Shown here: one piece after another, positions 22,161 to 33,785 of the stretch
How the letters are laid out: every line of letters begins with the position of its first letter
Position numbering within the stretch: the first letter of the stretch is position 1
Assembly: GCA_013423325.1 (NCBI GenBank)
Contig: BLJB01000055.1
Coordinates: 1 to 64,000 of the forward strand
DNA from: Usnea hakonensis
Lineage: Eukaryota; Ascomycota; Lecanoromycetes; Lecanorales; Parmeliaceae
DNA length: 64,000 bases
Reading direction: 5' to 3'
The notes under the pieces: generated by a model
Database searches by the model: none
What the model was told of the DNA's origin: nothing
Seen by the model: only the letters and a program-made list of their open reading frames with translations
Translations under genes and position numbers: made by a program

Positions 22161-24674
22161 ATGGCATCCAAGCGTAAGGCTTCTGCTAATACTCGAAACT
22201 CGAGGCCAGCCAAGAGATCATCCTCAGGTACAGCTACTCCTCAGAGTATAGGCAGTAGCGATGAGTACTCAGCCGAGGGATCGGAGGCCAGTGAAAGCGA
22301 AGCCGAGAACCTCAGCAAGGCAGTCAAGACGTTCTCCGCCGACTCTTTGAAGGGTCGAAGCAAGGAGCAAAGTCGAACACTTGACCGTGAAGTCAAGGGT
22401 AGCGGTATCAGTAATCTGTCATATCTAAGTCTCAAACCTGATCATGACAATCGCCCGTTATGGGTTGACGCTAAGAAGGCCAGAATTACTCTAGAGAGTT
22501 TCTCTCCTCTGGCTGCTCAGGCGCAAGACTTTTTGACTACGATTGCAGAGCCTCTATCTCGACCAGAGTTTCTGCATGAGTATGCTCTGACAGTGCATAG
22601 CCTTTATGCAGCTGTATCTGTTGGACTTGTTCCTCAAGACATCATCAATTTCCTTGATCGTCTTGCAAAAACGCCGTTGCCTGAGGAGATTAAGAGCTTT
22701 ATCCTAGGATGCACTCAGGCATTTGGAAAGGTTAAGCTCGTGCTCAAGCACAACCGGTATTTCCTTGAGACGCCCGATAATAAGGTGTTGCAAAGGCTGG
22801 TGCAGGATGAAGTCATTGATGCTCAACGAATGGGGCAGAAAGAAGGCATCATAACAGAGAAAGCTCCAAAACTTGGTGGACTCGTCATACCTGGCACTAA
22901 AGATGCCGCCGGAGTGAAACAGCAACCGGGTTCAGAGCAACAGATTACAGATGGTCAAGATGGAGTTGCCAAAGAAGATGATATCTATATGACTCTACGA
23001 GAAGATGAAGATGACGACGATGATGATGAAAAGCATATTCATTCCGTAGAAATTCCGGCAGGAGGCGTCGAGGCGGTTCAGAAAAGATGCCTTGATCTAG
23101 GATATCCCGTTCTCGAGGAATATGACTTTCACAACGACCAGATTAACCCCAATCTGGATATAGACCTGAAACCGAATACCACAATTCGTACCTACCAGGA
23201 GAAAAGCTTGAGCAAAATGTTCAGCAACGGTCGAGCTCGCAGTGGAATTATAGTGTTACCTTGTGGCGCGGGAAAGACTCTGGTAGGAATCACAGCGGCA
23301 TGTACTATTAGAAAAGGTATTGTCATCCTGTGCACCAGCTCAATGTCCGTGGTACAGTGGAGATCAGAATTCTTGAAGTGGAGCAATGTTTCACCAAACG
23401 ACATCGCAATATTTACGTCTGATCACAAGGAAAGATTTTCGAAAAGTACTGGCATCATCATTTCGACGTATTCCATGGTCACGCAGACAAGGTCAAGGTC
23501 ATATGATGCAGGGAAGATGATGGAATTCATGCAAGAGAGGGAGTGGGGATTGATGATACTAGATGAAGTGCATGTCGTTCCCGCTTCCATATTCAGAAAG
23601 GTCACGCACTCCATAGCAACACATTCGAAACTTGGTCTCACAGCCACACTGCTTCGTGAGGACGACAAGATCACGGACCTCAACTTTTTGATTGGTCCTA
23701 AGCTCTATGAGGCAAATTGGATGGAACTGGCGGAGCAAGGACATATCGCAAAGGTACAGTGCGCGGAAGTATGGTGTCCAATGACGACCGAATTCTACCA
23801 GGAGTACTTACGCGAAAGTTCCCGCAAGAGGGCGCTGCTCTATATAATGAATCCTCGAAAGTTTCAGGCTTGTCAATTTCTGATCGACTATCACGAGAAG
23901 CGTGGAGACAAAGTCATCGTCTTCTCTGACAACGTATTTGCTCTAAAGGCTTATGCTCTAAAATTGAAAAAGTTCTACATCTATGGTGGCACACCTCAAA
24001 CCGAACGTCTGCGGGTGTTGGAAAACTTCCAACACAGCGAACTCGTCAACACTATTTTCCTGTCAAAGATTGGAGACACGTCACTCGATCTCCCAGAAGC
24101 GACTTGTCTTATTCAAATCTCGTCCCATTATGGCTCACGTCGCCAAGAAGCCCAGCGCCTAGGTCGTATCCTCCGAGCAAAACGGAGAAATGACGAAGGT
24201 TTCAATGCATTCTTCTACTCTCTAGTATCCAAAGACACGCAAGAAATGTATTATTCTTCGAAAAGACAGGCTTTCTTGGTCGACCAGGGATATGCTTTTA
24301 AGGTAATCACACACCTGCAAGGCATCGAGAACCTGCCCGGTCTAGCGTACGCGTCTCCAGCAGAGAGAAGGGAACTGCTGCAGGAGGTCATGCTGCAGAA
24401 TGAGACGTCGGCAGATGTGGAAAAAGTGGACGACGATCTTTTCTCGCCACGATCCAGCGGCAGCCGAGGAAAAGGTGGCATGGGCGGCAAAAAAGGGGCG
24501 AAGCGGACGGCGGGCATGCTCAGTGATCTCAGTGGTGGCCAAGACATGGCTTATATTGAATACAACAAGAGCAGGAACAAGGAACTGAAGGGCAAGCACA
24601 ATCCTCTTTTCAAGAAAATGGCCAGGGAGCAGCAGAGACGGAAGCAACAGCACTTAGAGGAAAATTCGAAATAG
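22161..24674 (+). CDS. SSL2: TFIIH ATP-dependent DNA translocase/helicase XPB homologue
   Basis: A single uninterrupted frame of 837 aa, nearly the same as yeast Ssl2/Rad25. After a disordered acidic/basic N-terminus comes the XPB damage-recognition-type region, with an acidic loop (EDEDDDDDDE) near 285. The SF2 helicase core then begins: Walker A PCGAGKT near 368, DEVH box in MILDEVHVVP near 467, motif III GLTATLLRED, and motif VI region QRLGRILRAKRR. The C-terminus is Lys/Arg-rich. XPB is the translocase of TFIIH that opens promoter DNA for RNA polymerase II and unwinds DNA in nucleotide excision repair. It is notable as one of the few intronless genes here. It is convergent with XRN1. Confidence 0.97.
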   Translation: MASKRKASANTRNSRPAKRSSSGTATPQSIGSSDEYSAEGSEASESEAENLSKAVKTFSADSLKGRSKEQSRTLDREVKGSGISNLSYLSLKPDHDNRPLWVDAKKARITLESFSPLAAQAQDFLTTIAEPLSRPEFLHEYALTVHSLYAAVSVGLVPQDIINFLDRLAKTPLPEEIKSFILGCTQAFGKVKLVLKHNRYFLETPDNKVLQRLVQDEVIDAQRMGQKEGIITEKAPKLGGLVIPGTKDAAGVKQQPGSEQQITDGQDGVAKEDDIYMTLREDEDDDDDDEKHIHSVEIPAGGVEAVQKRCLDLGYPVLEEYDFHNDQINPNLDIDLKPNTTIRTYQEKSLSKMFSNGRARSGIIVLPCGAGKTLVGITAACTIRKGIVILCTSSMSVVQWRSEFLKWSNVSPNDIAIFTSDHKERFSKSTGIIISTYSMVTQTRSRSYDAGKMMEFMQEREWGLMILDEVHVVPASIFRKVTHSIATHSKLGLTATLLREDDKITDLNFLIGPKLYEANWMELAEQGHIAKVQCAEVWCPMTTEFYQEYLRESSRKRALLYIMNPRKFQACQFLIDYHEKRGDKVIVFSDNVFALKAYALKLKKFYIYGGTPQTERLRVLENFQHSELVNTIFLSKIGDTSLDLPEATCLIQISSHYGSRRQEAQRLGRILRAKRRNDEGFNAFFYSLVSKDTQEMYYSSKRQAFLVDQGYAFKVITHLQGIENLPGLAYASPAERRELLQEVMLQNETSADVEKVDDDLFSPRSSGSRGKGGMGGKKGAKRTAGMLSDLSGGQDMAYIEYNKSRNKELKGKHNPLFKKMAREQQRRKQQHLEENSK

Positions 24675-25487
24675 CACTTGGAGCATTGCATGAAATGCGT
24701 AGGAATGGAGTTTTGTAGGACAATCCAGAGCATGCGCTTGTCTATCCTTACCCATCCCTTAATAAGACGTGAATAGACAAGTCACATTCTTTGATTCTTC
24801 ACTTTTGTTTCAATCTCCTTCTGTTACCCGCATCGTAGAACCTTCACATTGCAGGTTTTTGAGATTGTTCGGGCAGTGGTTGCTATTCTCACGGCTGGCT
24901 TGTATATATTTTGAGAGGAACTAGAGACAAATGGCTATGAGCTAGTCGTGTATAAGTCATTACTTGGAAGGTGACGAGCAGGCAGATAATATAGTTGCAC
25001 ACTCAGATGGCAATGCAATTTCAAGCCCGAAACTTGTGAAGATACCCATTAACGATACTAAAGGGCTCCTCTATCCACAACTGTACCCACAAGACCATTT
25101 ATTTTCAGATTATATCTGGCTCTGCGTCACAGAACAGTGTGCATGGGGGTTTACTCACTGAGCTCTTGCAGCCCGGATCCTCATCCAAAAAAATAATCTT
25201 CATATTTCAAAGCCAAACTCAAGTAGCTAGCACTTGTCGCTTGCCCATGTAGGCTTGGAGGAGTCGTAGATGAAAGTGTTCGTGCTTTATTTCAAAAGCC
25301 GCCAGTTCGGCTGGTCAAGGCAGGCCCATGGTAACACTATTCGATGAAGTGGCTGCGAACGAAAGGTTTAGTGAATCTGTTCGATGGGTCGACGTGGACA
25401 AAATCCGAGGTGGCGTCTGGCCTGCACACTGGAAGCAATGATAAGATTCTAGATGAACATGTACAGATTTGATAGGTCGCTAATTCA
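24675..25487. other. 0.8 kb between convergent SSL2 and XRN1 stops
   Basis: This should contain the 3' UTRs of both genes. No conserved frame, RNA gene or repeat is recognised. Confidence 0.4.
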
Positions 25488-28400
25488 TCACTGCTGCTGT
25501 ACTATAACAGTTGCTCTACCGCGTGGCGTTCCTCGTCCTCCTGGAAAGACCCCACGATGCGGACTACCTCTGACCATGCCACGTCCTCCTCTACTACCGC
25601 CTCTGCTATCTAAATTTGCTGGGGGTGGCGTGTTTGCGTAAGATCGTGGCTGGAAAGTTGAACTTGTTTGAACCATAGAGTTGTCGGCCTCGAGCTCATC
25701 CAGCCTTGCATAGCCATTTCGACTGACAGGCTGAGGATGAAGACCGCCCCTACCCCGACTCATGCGAGTTGGCTGTCCACCTCGACCACGAGAGCCAATA
25801 TTTTGCACTGGCGGCTGATTGCGTAATGGGAGCCCTTGCTGTTGCCCACTGTGCCCATCGGGGTAGCCAGAACTACCGCAACTCCTCGGAGCTCCACCAC
25901 GATTTCCGTTCGATTGTCCAGCCACGGCTCCTCGGAAAGATCCTTGAAGAGGGCCTGGTACTTGTGCTGGAATTAGTTGCCCTCGACCGTTTGGTCCGAG
26001 GGGCGCTCCGTATCTATTCACTTTCGATTGCTGCGTTTTAGCTTGCGGCCGGTTTTGATCGACGGCACGAGACTCAGCGACCACCTGTCGATCAGTGAGA
26101 TTGAGCGCAGTATGAACTGGTACTGTAGATCCTCGAAAAGGCGAGCATCTGTCTTCCAAAGAAGTACCGCTCATGAAAGTGACATCAAAGACGACATCGA
26201 GAAGGACGGTCCTTGAAGTCCTGGTCTTCCCAACCACAGTCCCGCGTGTTGCTATGGGTACTCGGCCCGAATCTTGAACGTACACTACGCGATCGCCAAG
26301 CGAAAATCGCTGGTGACTCAGTCTCTGCTCTGCATCCGAAGGTTTTAAGAGGGCATTTCTAGGTGCGCCATTGATCTTCTTGTTGACACCTTTTCCCGGC
26401 GGATCCATTTGAAAGGCCTTATCGGCAGCCTGCTCGATCTTGGTCACAACCTCAGAGTCAAGCTGCTCGGCATCTAGCGGCACTTTCTCAAACTTCTTCG
26501 ATTCAGTCTCCTTAAGCCAAGCTTCTATTGCCTTAATCCTATCCTTCACCTCAGACTGAGGGTAGAAGTCAGTTGCCTCATAGACGTTTCCTTGCGAATT
26601 GCGTTGTATACCAGCGATGAACTCGGGGAATTTGATCATGTATTGTTGTATCAATTGGATCGCCTTCTCGCTAAACTCCCAACCGGACGTTTTCCGTGAA
26701 TATCCGAGTACTTTCAATTTCTTGGCTTCGAATTTCAAATTTAGTCCTAGGTTGATCCTCTTGTCATCGAGGACCACTTGGAAGGAAGATGTTATTTTAC
26801 TGAGGACGAGAGGGTTCAGGCCTAAGGTTTTTGCAACGGCGAACGATGGAGTGTAGCGCGATTGACGCTCTGCATCTTTCACTATCTGGCGGCCGAATTC
26901 TGGAACTTTGGCTGCCACAGTCGAGACCCACAGGTCCGCTTTGTTAGCTGTGTGACCAACAACCTGGAGAGGCCTGCCGTAATTGAAGTCTCCAAGGAAG
27001 AAAGCTCTCGACCCTATCGGAAACTCTTCTTCTATTGAAAGAGCCGCCTTTTCCAAGAACCGCGGATCTTCGCTGGCCACTTCTTTGACTACGGTTTGCG
27101 AAGCATAATCTGTTTCTAAGCCTTCGATGCGTGCGAATTCCTTGACGGTGGCTCCATCATCAGTCTTCTTTAAACCCTTGAGGGTATCAACGTGGACCAA
27201 TGATTGCACCTCCCCAATCATTATACCTAATCTCTTGCTATAGATAGACTCGATCCGTTCGGCTTTTTTGTGCCACATATCGATCTCTTGGGGGCTGTGA
27301 GGTACCGCAATTGGCTGACCTGCGCCACTCTCGGGCAAAATGTAATTGAACAACTCATCGGAGACTCTGATCACTTTGGCTTCGGAGAGGAAAGGGTAGC
27401 CAACATGGACTTTGCAACTGAGCAGAGACTTTGCCGCGTCAACTTTTGCCCGTAGCTCTGGCTCAAGCAAAGTGACTACCATGCTCTCGTTTCTGCTGTC
27501 TTGCTGAAAAACATTCACGCCATGGAAACCAAGGTTTCCCGCGAGGGGTAGCGTTTTCAAGCTTGGAAACCCAGCAAGTGCGGACTCGCCAAGTTTGACG
27601 TCACGTGTCAGTCCAACATGATAATCCAAACCTTCCATCGTTGGTAAATCGAAAATGTTCTCCACACAATGGCAGACCGGTATATCGGGAAATATGCCAA
27701 CAAGAGACGTAGGATAGGTAAATTCAATGTCTGGCGAGTAGGCAAATCTCAGTGGCACCCCAAACTCATTGCGGTCCTTTTCTGCTTGGGACAATAAATG
27801 CTCTTTGGTCTTCATTGCTGGCAACAGTCTGCGCTCATCGATGAAAGGAATTCTGACAACTGCTTCCCATTCCATCTTCTTGCCGTTCATGTCCAATTCG
27901 AAGTCGCGAGGATAGAAGTCAATGATTGGTGAATTAGGATTCGTCATAAGATCGTGATAGGGCGTGGGTACAATGGTCTTGCTTCGGTCAGGTAAGACGC
28001 CCATCAGTTGCTGATAAGGTCTGAACGGCTGCCCTAGCTGGAATTTGATGTCTGCGTCTAAGCCTAGTTTGACATCTAGAATGCGTAAGCAGAAGGACAA
28101 AGGAAGGAATGCAAAGAACAAGGAAAAAAGCGCTAACCCGATATCATTGGAGAGTAATGGTACCCATAGAACCACGGCCAAGATGCTACTCCACGGTAAT
28201 AATAGAATAGCACCCACTGCAACCCTTGAACGTAGTTTCTGGTCAAGTTGCGCAATTCCTGCTCATTATCCAGGCCCCACTCGAATTTATCCTTGTAGTA
28301 TTTGTCTTTCCAAGTTTGAAACTTTTCCTCGTATTTCTTGTCCACTTGCTCCTGCACTTCTTCGGCCGTGACATCGACAACTTTGGCATTGTCGTAGCGT

Positions 28401-30017
28401 TTGATGACACGAAGCAAAGCGATTGATGCCTCTTCATCCTCCACATCTTCGTCATCTTCATCTCCTTGAAGTTTGCTTGGAAAGTCGAGCTGCAAGTGTT
28501 TTTCACCCTCATCATTTGCCACGCTCTTCCACTGCAGATGAAGATCTTCAGCCAGCTCTTGGACAAATTTTCTATCTCTGGCATTCAAGTTTAGAGGGAG
28601 ATCGAAAGACGTCTTGGGTATAGAAGGATCATCGGTCCGCCCGCGGACATATTTCTTCACTTGCTTAAACAAGTCCTTTTGGGGACTGGACATCGACAAA
28701 GGCCCTTTTCTATTCCTTCGACTGTCTTTCTCCATGATATCCACCTTTCGCATCTGTTTTCCTTTAAACCAACTTTCATCAGCACTCTCGGATTCGAAAA
28801 ATCGATACTCCACGTGAGAGAGTTCTTCCAACAGGAGTGCCAGCCTTGTCATATTGATAACGCCGCGCTCATTGATGTAACCACCAGCTTTGGGCAGGAC
28901 CGATTTATACACCTTGAACATGAGAGCCAGTGCTCCTTCGTTGATATGTAGGTTCGGAAGATTTGGCAAAAAGTCATTGCCAACAAAGAAAGCCATCAAA
29001 ATGAAATCGTCAATTACTCGTTCCATGTCAAACTGGAATTCCAGGGCAGATAGTTCCTTTAATTCCTGAAATTCTAATTCGAGATACTCCCTGACAATGC
29101 ACAAATGCATTAAGTAGAAATTCTGATGCTCCAACTCTTTAGACTTTTTTTGGGTTGACCGGCCAAAAGTGACCTCTTCACGAAGCAAGCAAAAGTGAGG
29201 GTCGTGACTGAGTAAGCCCAACATGATAAGGTCCGCGTCAAGGCCGTAAAGGCAATGTCGGATGTTAGCATCGTAATCTGGCTGAGCTTTTGTAAGTCTT
29301 ATGTATTCCATAATCTTGTGCTCTCCTTCCCCGGGTACTTCGTGCCCTGAGAGCACAATCTCGACGCCTTGCCAGTCAATGTCTTCCGAAACCTTTTTGT
29401 TGATGAAATATTTGAGTTGGCGTGTCAGCTTGGCCATAAATTCCGTCCCTATCCCTGTGAGCTCTTCGTCCGAACGTTTCAACGGAGATTTGGTTCAGCT
29501 TTACCCGGGGTGATGCAATTGCTGTCGAAAGCATCCTCTGTGGGCATTTCAACACCTTCTCGCAACGCCTTCTCCTTTGCTTTCTCGGCGTCCAACGCGG
29601 TTCTAAACCGGCGAGCTCGCTGCTGGTTCATCTTGGCGCGAGGTGCGACGCCGTCAATTGCCATAAAGAAGAACTTCTTAGGCCGAATTTTGCCGAATAG
29701 ATGCTCAATGTAGTTGAAGATAGCAATGAACATTTTATCCTCGGTCATACGAAACGTAGGCGAATCTGAGTCATTGTGGGTACAATTGTGTATGATACCA
29801 TTCATGTCGAGATCTAGGAAGGTACATCAGTCGTAAAAACATCATCACTTATCCAGGCCTGTGTTACTTACAGAGATTGTCAAATTCAGGTATACGGTTT
29901 TCTGCTATGAGTTGAGATATTGCTGGGTACCTTTCGCTCATCCTGCGTTATATGAGCATTCGAATGGCCATTTGAATGATGTGGGTAGTACCATCGGAAG
30001 AATTTTGGAACACCCAT
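25488..30017 (-). CDS. XRN1: 5'-3' exoribonuclease 1
   Basis: Five exons on the minus strand (30017-29992, 29942-29872, 29813-29505, 29448-28138, 28075-25488) give 1434 aa, the usual size. The N-terminus MGVPKFFRWMSERYPAISQL is the Xrn signature and is split by the first intron after 26 bases. The nuclease core shows LDMNGIIHNCTHND, DGVAPRAKMNQQRARRFRTA, GEGEHKIMEYIR, GLDADLIMLGL and FFVGNDFLPNLP, which carry the acidic metal ligands. A later conserved region and an SH3-like part (QRFSLGDRVVYVQDSGRVPI) precede an RGG-rich disordered tail. Xrn1 degrades decapped cytoplasmic mRNA from the 5' end. The long C-terminus and the cytoplasmic-type domain order separate it from nuclear Rat1. It is head-to-head with HAT2. 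Confidence 0.96.
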
Positions 30018-30404
30018 CTTGGTAGCTTCGAAATGCTGTTGGGCAAGCTATTGTCCGATCACGATGCGAGTAGTCGTCAGCAACATTATATTTGGAAAAG
30101 AGGAAAAGGGCTACTGCGACACTTTTGCAGGGAAAGGTCTAACGAGAAAGCTGGTTGCATTTTGCGGGGACTTACGGCGTCCGCTCGAACCCGCATTTGT
30201 AATTAGGTACCTTAAAGTACACTAGAGTAAAGTACGCTAGCCTCATTTTACTCACGCGCCGGGAACCGCGCTGCTGCGCGTAACCCTCACATTGCTGCTT
30301 TTACTTCACTGTTAAAATGGCGTTCTATTCCCTCAATCGTAAAGCTCTCAGCTGATACATTACAATACGCCTTTGACTAGGGTTCTGAGGGTTTCCCCTT
30401 TACA
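30018..30404. promoter_or_regulatory. Divergent promoter of XRN1 and HAT2
   Basis: A 387-base region between two head-to-head start codons. It contains TTAGGTACCTTAAAGTAC near 30203-30220 and a second AAAGTAC a few bases on, words of the same class as the intergenic cluster at 17.85 kb. A CG-rich stretch (CGCGCCGGGAACCGCG) follows near 30256. Confidence 0.5.
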
Positions 30405-31925
30405 ATGGAGAATGGTGGAGATCACGAGCTTGGCAGTAAAGGGCCCCCTCCTTTTCCCAGCATATCTGAAGTTGACATCTTGACCGCAGTGACGATGGGC
30501 GAAGAACGAGAAGAGGAGCAAATGGAGGAGAAGATAGTCAATGAAGAGTATAAGACATGGAAAAAGAATGCGCCTTTTCTCTACGATCTGATGCTTAGCA
30601 CCGCACTCGAATGGCCTACACTTACGACACAATGGTTGCCAGATAAGCAAGAGTACGTTGAGGCAGCTGGCGTAGTCATATTCCACTTACAAGACCAGAA
30701 TTCCAGAAAAGGATTATGCAACTCATCGACTTCTTATCGGCACACACACATCCAACGAAGCACAAAACTATCTACAGATAGCTCAAGTACAATTGCCCAA
30801 ACCGGTCATGCCCGATGCAGCAGATTACGATGATGATCGGGAGGAGATTGGCGGATACGGAGGTGGAACCTCAAAAAAGCCACCAGTCATGGAAGTGAAA
30901 TTCGATATTGTTCAGAAGATAGACCATCCAGGAGAGGTCAACAAAGCCAGATATCAGCCTCAGAATCCGAACGTTATAGCCACAATGTGTGTGGATGGGA
31001 GGATCATGATATGGGACAGAACGAAACACCCCAGCCAGCCCACGGGAAACATCAATCCACAAATGGAGCTCCTAGGTCATGAGTCGGAAGGTTTCGGACT
31101 GAGTTGGAACCCTCACGAAGCGGGACATCTCGCTACTGGGAGCGAAGATCAGACAGTAAGATTATGGTGAGTCCCAGAGTATAGCATCGCCTTCGACTTT
31201 GCTCACTTTCTAGGGATACAACGAAATTCACAATCAACAACAAAGCTCTTCACGCCGCTCGAACCTATACACACCATACCGCCATTGTGAACGACGTTCA
31301 ATATCACCCACTACATGCTTCTCTAATTGGTACTGTTTCCGATGATCTCACGCTTCAAATTCTTGACACCCGCTCCCCTTCTTCCACATCCGCCGCGACT
31401 CAAGCCGCGGAGGGACACCAAGACGCCATCAATGCGCTCTCTTTCAACCCAGCTAGTGAGTACGTCTTAGCCACGGGTTCAGCAGATAAGTCAATAGGGA
31501 TATGGGACTTGCGGAATTTGAAGACAAAATTGCATGCTCTGGTTGGGCATAACGACTCCGTCACATCCCTTGCATGGCATCCGTTTGAAGAAGCCATTCT
31601 AGGAAGCTCGAGCTATGACCGCCGCATAATATTTTGGGATCTTAGCCGCGTAGGCGAGGAGCAGACGCCCGACGATGCAGAGGATGGCCCGCCCGAGCTG
31701 TGAGTATCCAGACCGATCCAAATCTAAATAGGGTATGGAGCTAATGTGCTAAGTTTGTTCATGCACGGAGGTCACACAAATCGCATTGCCGATTTCAGCT
31801 GGAATATGAACGATCCGTGGGTACTCTGCAGCGCAGCGGAAGATAACCTGATACAGGTTTGGAAGGTAGCGAATGCAATTGTAGGAAAGGACGCTGACGA
31901 CGTGCCCATTGAGGAACTGGAGTAA
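30405..31925 (+). CDS. HAT2: RbAp46/48-type WD40 protein, histone acetyltransferase B subunit 2
   Basis: Four exons (30405-30652, 30699-31166, 31214-31699, 31754-31925) give 457 aa. The N-terminal histone-binding helix (MEEKIVNEEYKTWKKNAPFL) is followed by LYDLMLSTALEWPTLTTQWL, the CAF1C signature. Seven WD40 blades follow, including LATGSEDQTVRLWD, ATGSADKSIGIWDLRN and CSAAEDNLIQVWK. The loop GPPELLLFMHGGHTNRIADF is typical of the Hat2/Msi1/RbAp48 group. Hat2 binds the H4 N-terminal helix and stimulates Hat1 acetylation of newly made H4. The fungal paralogue Msi1 (CAF-1) is similar; overall match to fungal Hat2 seems better, but the assignment between them is by memory of family sequences only. 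The first intron is just 46 bases. Confidence 0.92.
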
Positions 31926-32253
31926 TGCGTCCTTCGGAGCTAATCTCATGATGCACGCTCGACAAAGGCAAAGGTTGTTGACCAGGGATGTTTGGGGACG
32001 GCCTTTTGTATAAAGAGATCACTTTGCTAGATATACCAAGCCGCATGTGTCCTGAGTGTTGTTTGGGGTTCAAATCTACGTGAGAGGAGTTTTCAATTCC
32101 TAAAAATCGTCCAAACGAATAAATGCATTAGAGTTGAATGCAAAGCCCAATGGGAGAGCAATGGACCCATAGTTCTTGCCTTTCACCCACACTATGCTCC
32201 CAACGCCGAGCCCCATGCTCAGCCAGACTTCCTAAGTATAAAGACCGGATATT

Positions 32254-33519
32254 CTATGACCAAAACCAGCCGCTAGATCTGTTCTCTTTGGTATCTTTGT
32301 TCTGCCCAGGGTTTCTATCATCCTCATCTTTGAACGATTTCTTAGAAGGATCCTGTGTCTGGTGGACAACATTTTGATGATGCACTGTTTCCGTACTCTC
32401 CTCGCATCCGTCCGAGAAGCGTTTCTTAAGTACAACCTTGGTGTGTAAGCTTCCGTCTCGGAGAGTAGTCCGTTCTGTGGTGGTGAGGGTGGAAAGTATA
32501 CGCGGAATTTTGTTTTCTTTATCGGACGGAGAGCCTTCTTGCAAATGTGAAAGGGATCTAGAAGCAGCCCTGACAATAATGTTTGGTGACGGGTGTTGTG
32601 ACGCAAAGATTCTGTCATATATATCCAACTCTGTAATTTCAGCATCGCCACTTTCATAGCCATCATTGTCCACGTCTTCGTTGTCATCAACGTGGTTTTC
32701 GGGTAGTCTTGCCCCGAGCAGAAGTGACAGAATGCCGAGATCTTGTTCTGAATCCAATGTCGTGCTAGGTGCATTGCTGGATCCCTCAGAAGCTTGCCCT
32801 CGTTTGCACATTGCCAAGTCTATCATCCCGCTCACCCAGTCCAGGCCGCTCTCGGATATACTCTGCGGACCCTTAGGTGGTAAATCCTGACCACTCTGTA
32901 CAGCTAGCAAATCCTGGAACGCTTCTCTCCACTTGGCGCCGTGATCGCATAAGCGAGGCTGTTGTTCGAGTCGAACGGGAGAGTATGGACTGTAAAGTAG
33001 GTATTCAATGGGGACAGAAGGCAGCTTCTCAACAAGCACTGGAGCTGTGAGGACGGTACTTGGGTGATGTATGCTGAAGGCAGCGAGCGAGAGAGGGAAG
33101 TGGTTTTCATCATTCGAAAGGCATATTTTAAGGCCCGTGTCCTCCAGTTGAGCGGACTCCAGCTCAGCCGGTCTGTAAGGGCATCTCAGAGGTCCACAGT
33201 TTTCAGCAGTTTTGGGCTCCTGGATGCCTTCCTGGATAGCAAGCTGATCCTCTTTATGGGCTTTTGTGTACACGTCCATGATCCTCTCGGCTTCTTCTGC
33301 TTCGTAGGCAAGGCGTTGTGATGATTCTCGCGCCTCCAGTAAACTTTTCTCGTGATCATGGACTGAGTGACGAGGAGATGTAGATGGAAATGCAAATAGC
33401 GAGGATATGCTGAAGACGCCGTTCATGAGGGTGGACATTTGATTGTCCGCGAACTTGCGGAAGGCGACGAATGCATTATCCTGTCTCTTTGATTTGTTTT
33501 CCTCGTCGGCGGGTGCCAT
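32254..33519 (-). CDS. Fungal protein of unknown function (421 aa)
   Basis: A single exon with a clear ATG start. The N-terminus includes a short amphipathic region (FVAFRKFADNQMSTLMNGVF) and a hydrophobic patch (SISSLFAF), then a helical EKSLLEARESSQRLAYEAEE segment. Further on is CPYRPAELES, a long acidic stretch (DDNEDVDNDGYESGD), and a C-terminal strand pair TTERTTLRDGSLHTKVVLKK followed by RFSDGCEES. It ends hydrophilic (NRSSGWFWS). I do not recognise a named domain. Coding is supported by the length, the compositional pattern and the divergent arrangement with SPC3, 266 bases away. The C-terminal RDGS-x-H-x-KVVL-x-KRFSDG block looks like a conserved motif. Confidence 0.7.
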   Translation of the reverse strand: MAPADEENKSKRQDNAFVAFRKFADNQMSTLMNGVFSISSLFAFPSTSPRHSVHDHEKSLLEARESSQRLAYEAEEAERIMDVYTKAHKEDQLAIQEGIQEPKTAENCGPLRCPYRPAELESAQLEDTGLKICLSNDENHFPLSLAAFSIHHPSTVLTAPVLVEKLPSVPIEYLLYSPYSPVRLEQQPRLCDHGAKWREAFQDLLAVQSGQDLPPKGPQSISESGLDWVSGMIDLAMCKRGQASEGSSNAPSTTLDSEQDLGILSLLLGARLPENHVDDNEDVDNDGYESGDAEITELDIYDRIFASQHPSPNIIVRAASRSLSHLQEGSPSDKENKIPRILSTLTTTERTTLRDGSLHTKVVLKKRFSDGCEESTETVHHQNVVHQTQDPSKKSFKDEDDRNPGQNKDTKENRSSGWFWS

Positions 33520-33785
33520 GATTAGGTGGAGGTTTGACGTGAAGGATATAAGTAAAAACTAAGGAGATAGTGTCACGTATGATTTCGAACACGATCAAGA
33601 TAAATACCTAAGGTAAGATAGGTACCTTATGTTCTTCAGTTGGTTTAGGTCTTTATATCGAGGCGGGGCTTCCTCAGAAAGCAGCCCTATAGGGCAAGAA
33701 TACGTACCAGGCCTCGAAGGCTACCTAACGTAATAAAACCTCACGAAGGCTGCAACGTGTTTTGAACTCTTATATTCTGGTGAAG
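33520..33785. promoter_or_regulatory. Divergent promoter of unknown gene and SPC3
   Basis: A 266-base shared upstream region. It contains ATACCTAAGGTAAGATAGGT near 33605 followed by ACCTTATG, two more members of the recurrent intergenic word family. Confidence 0.5.
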
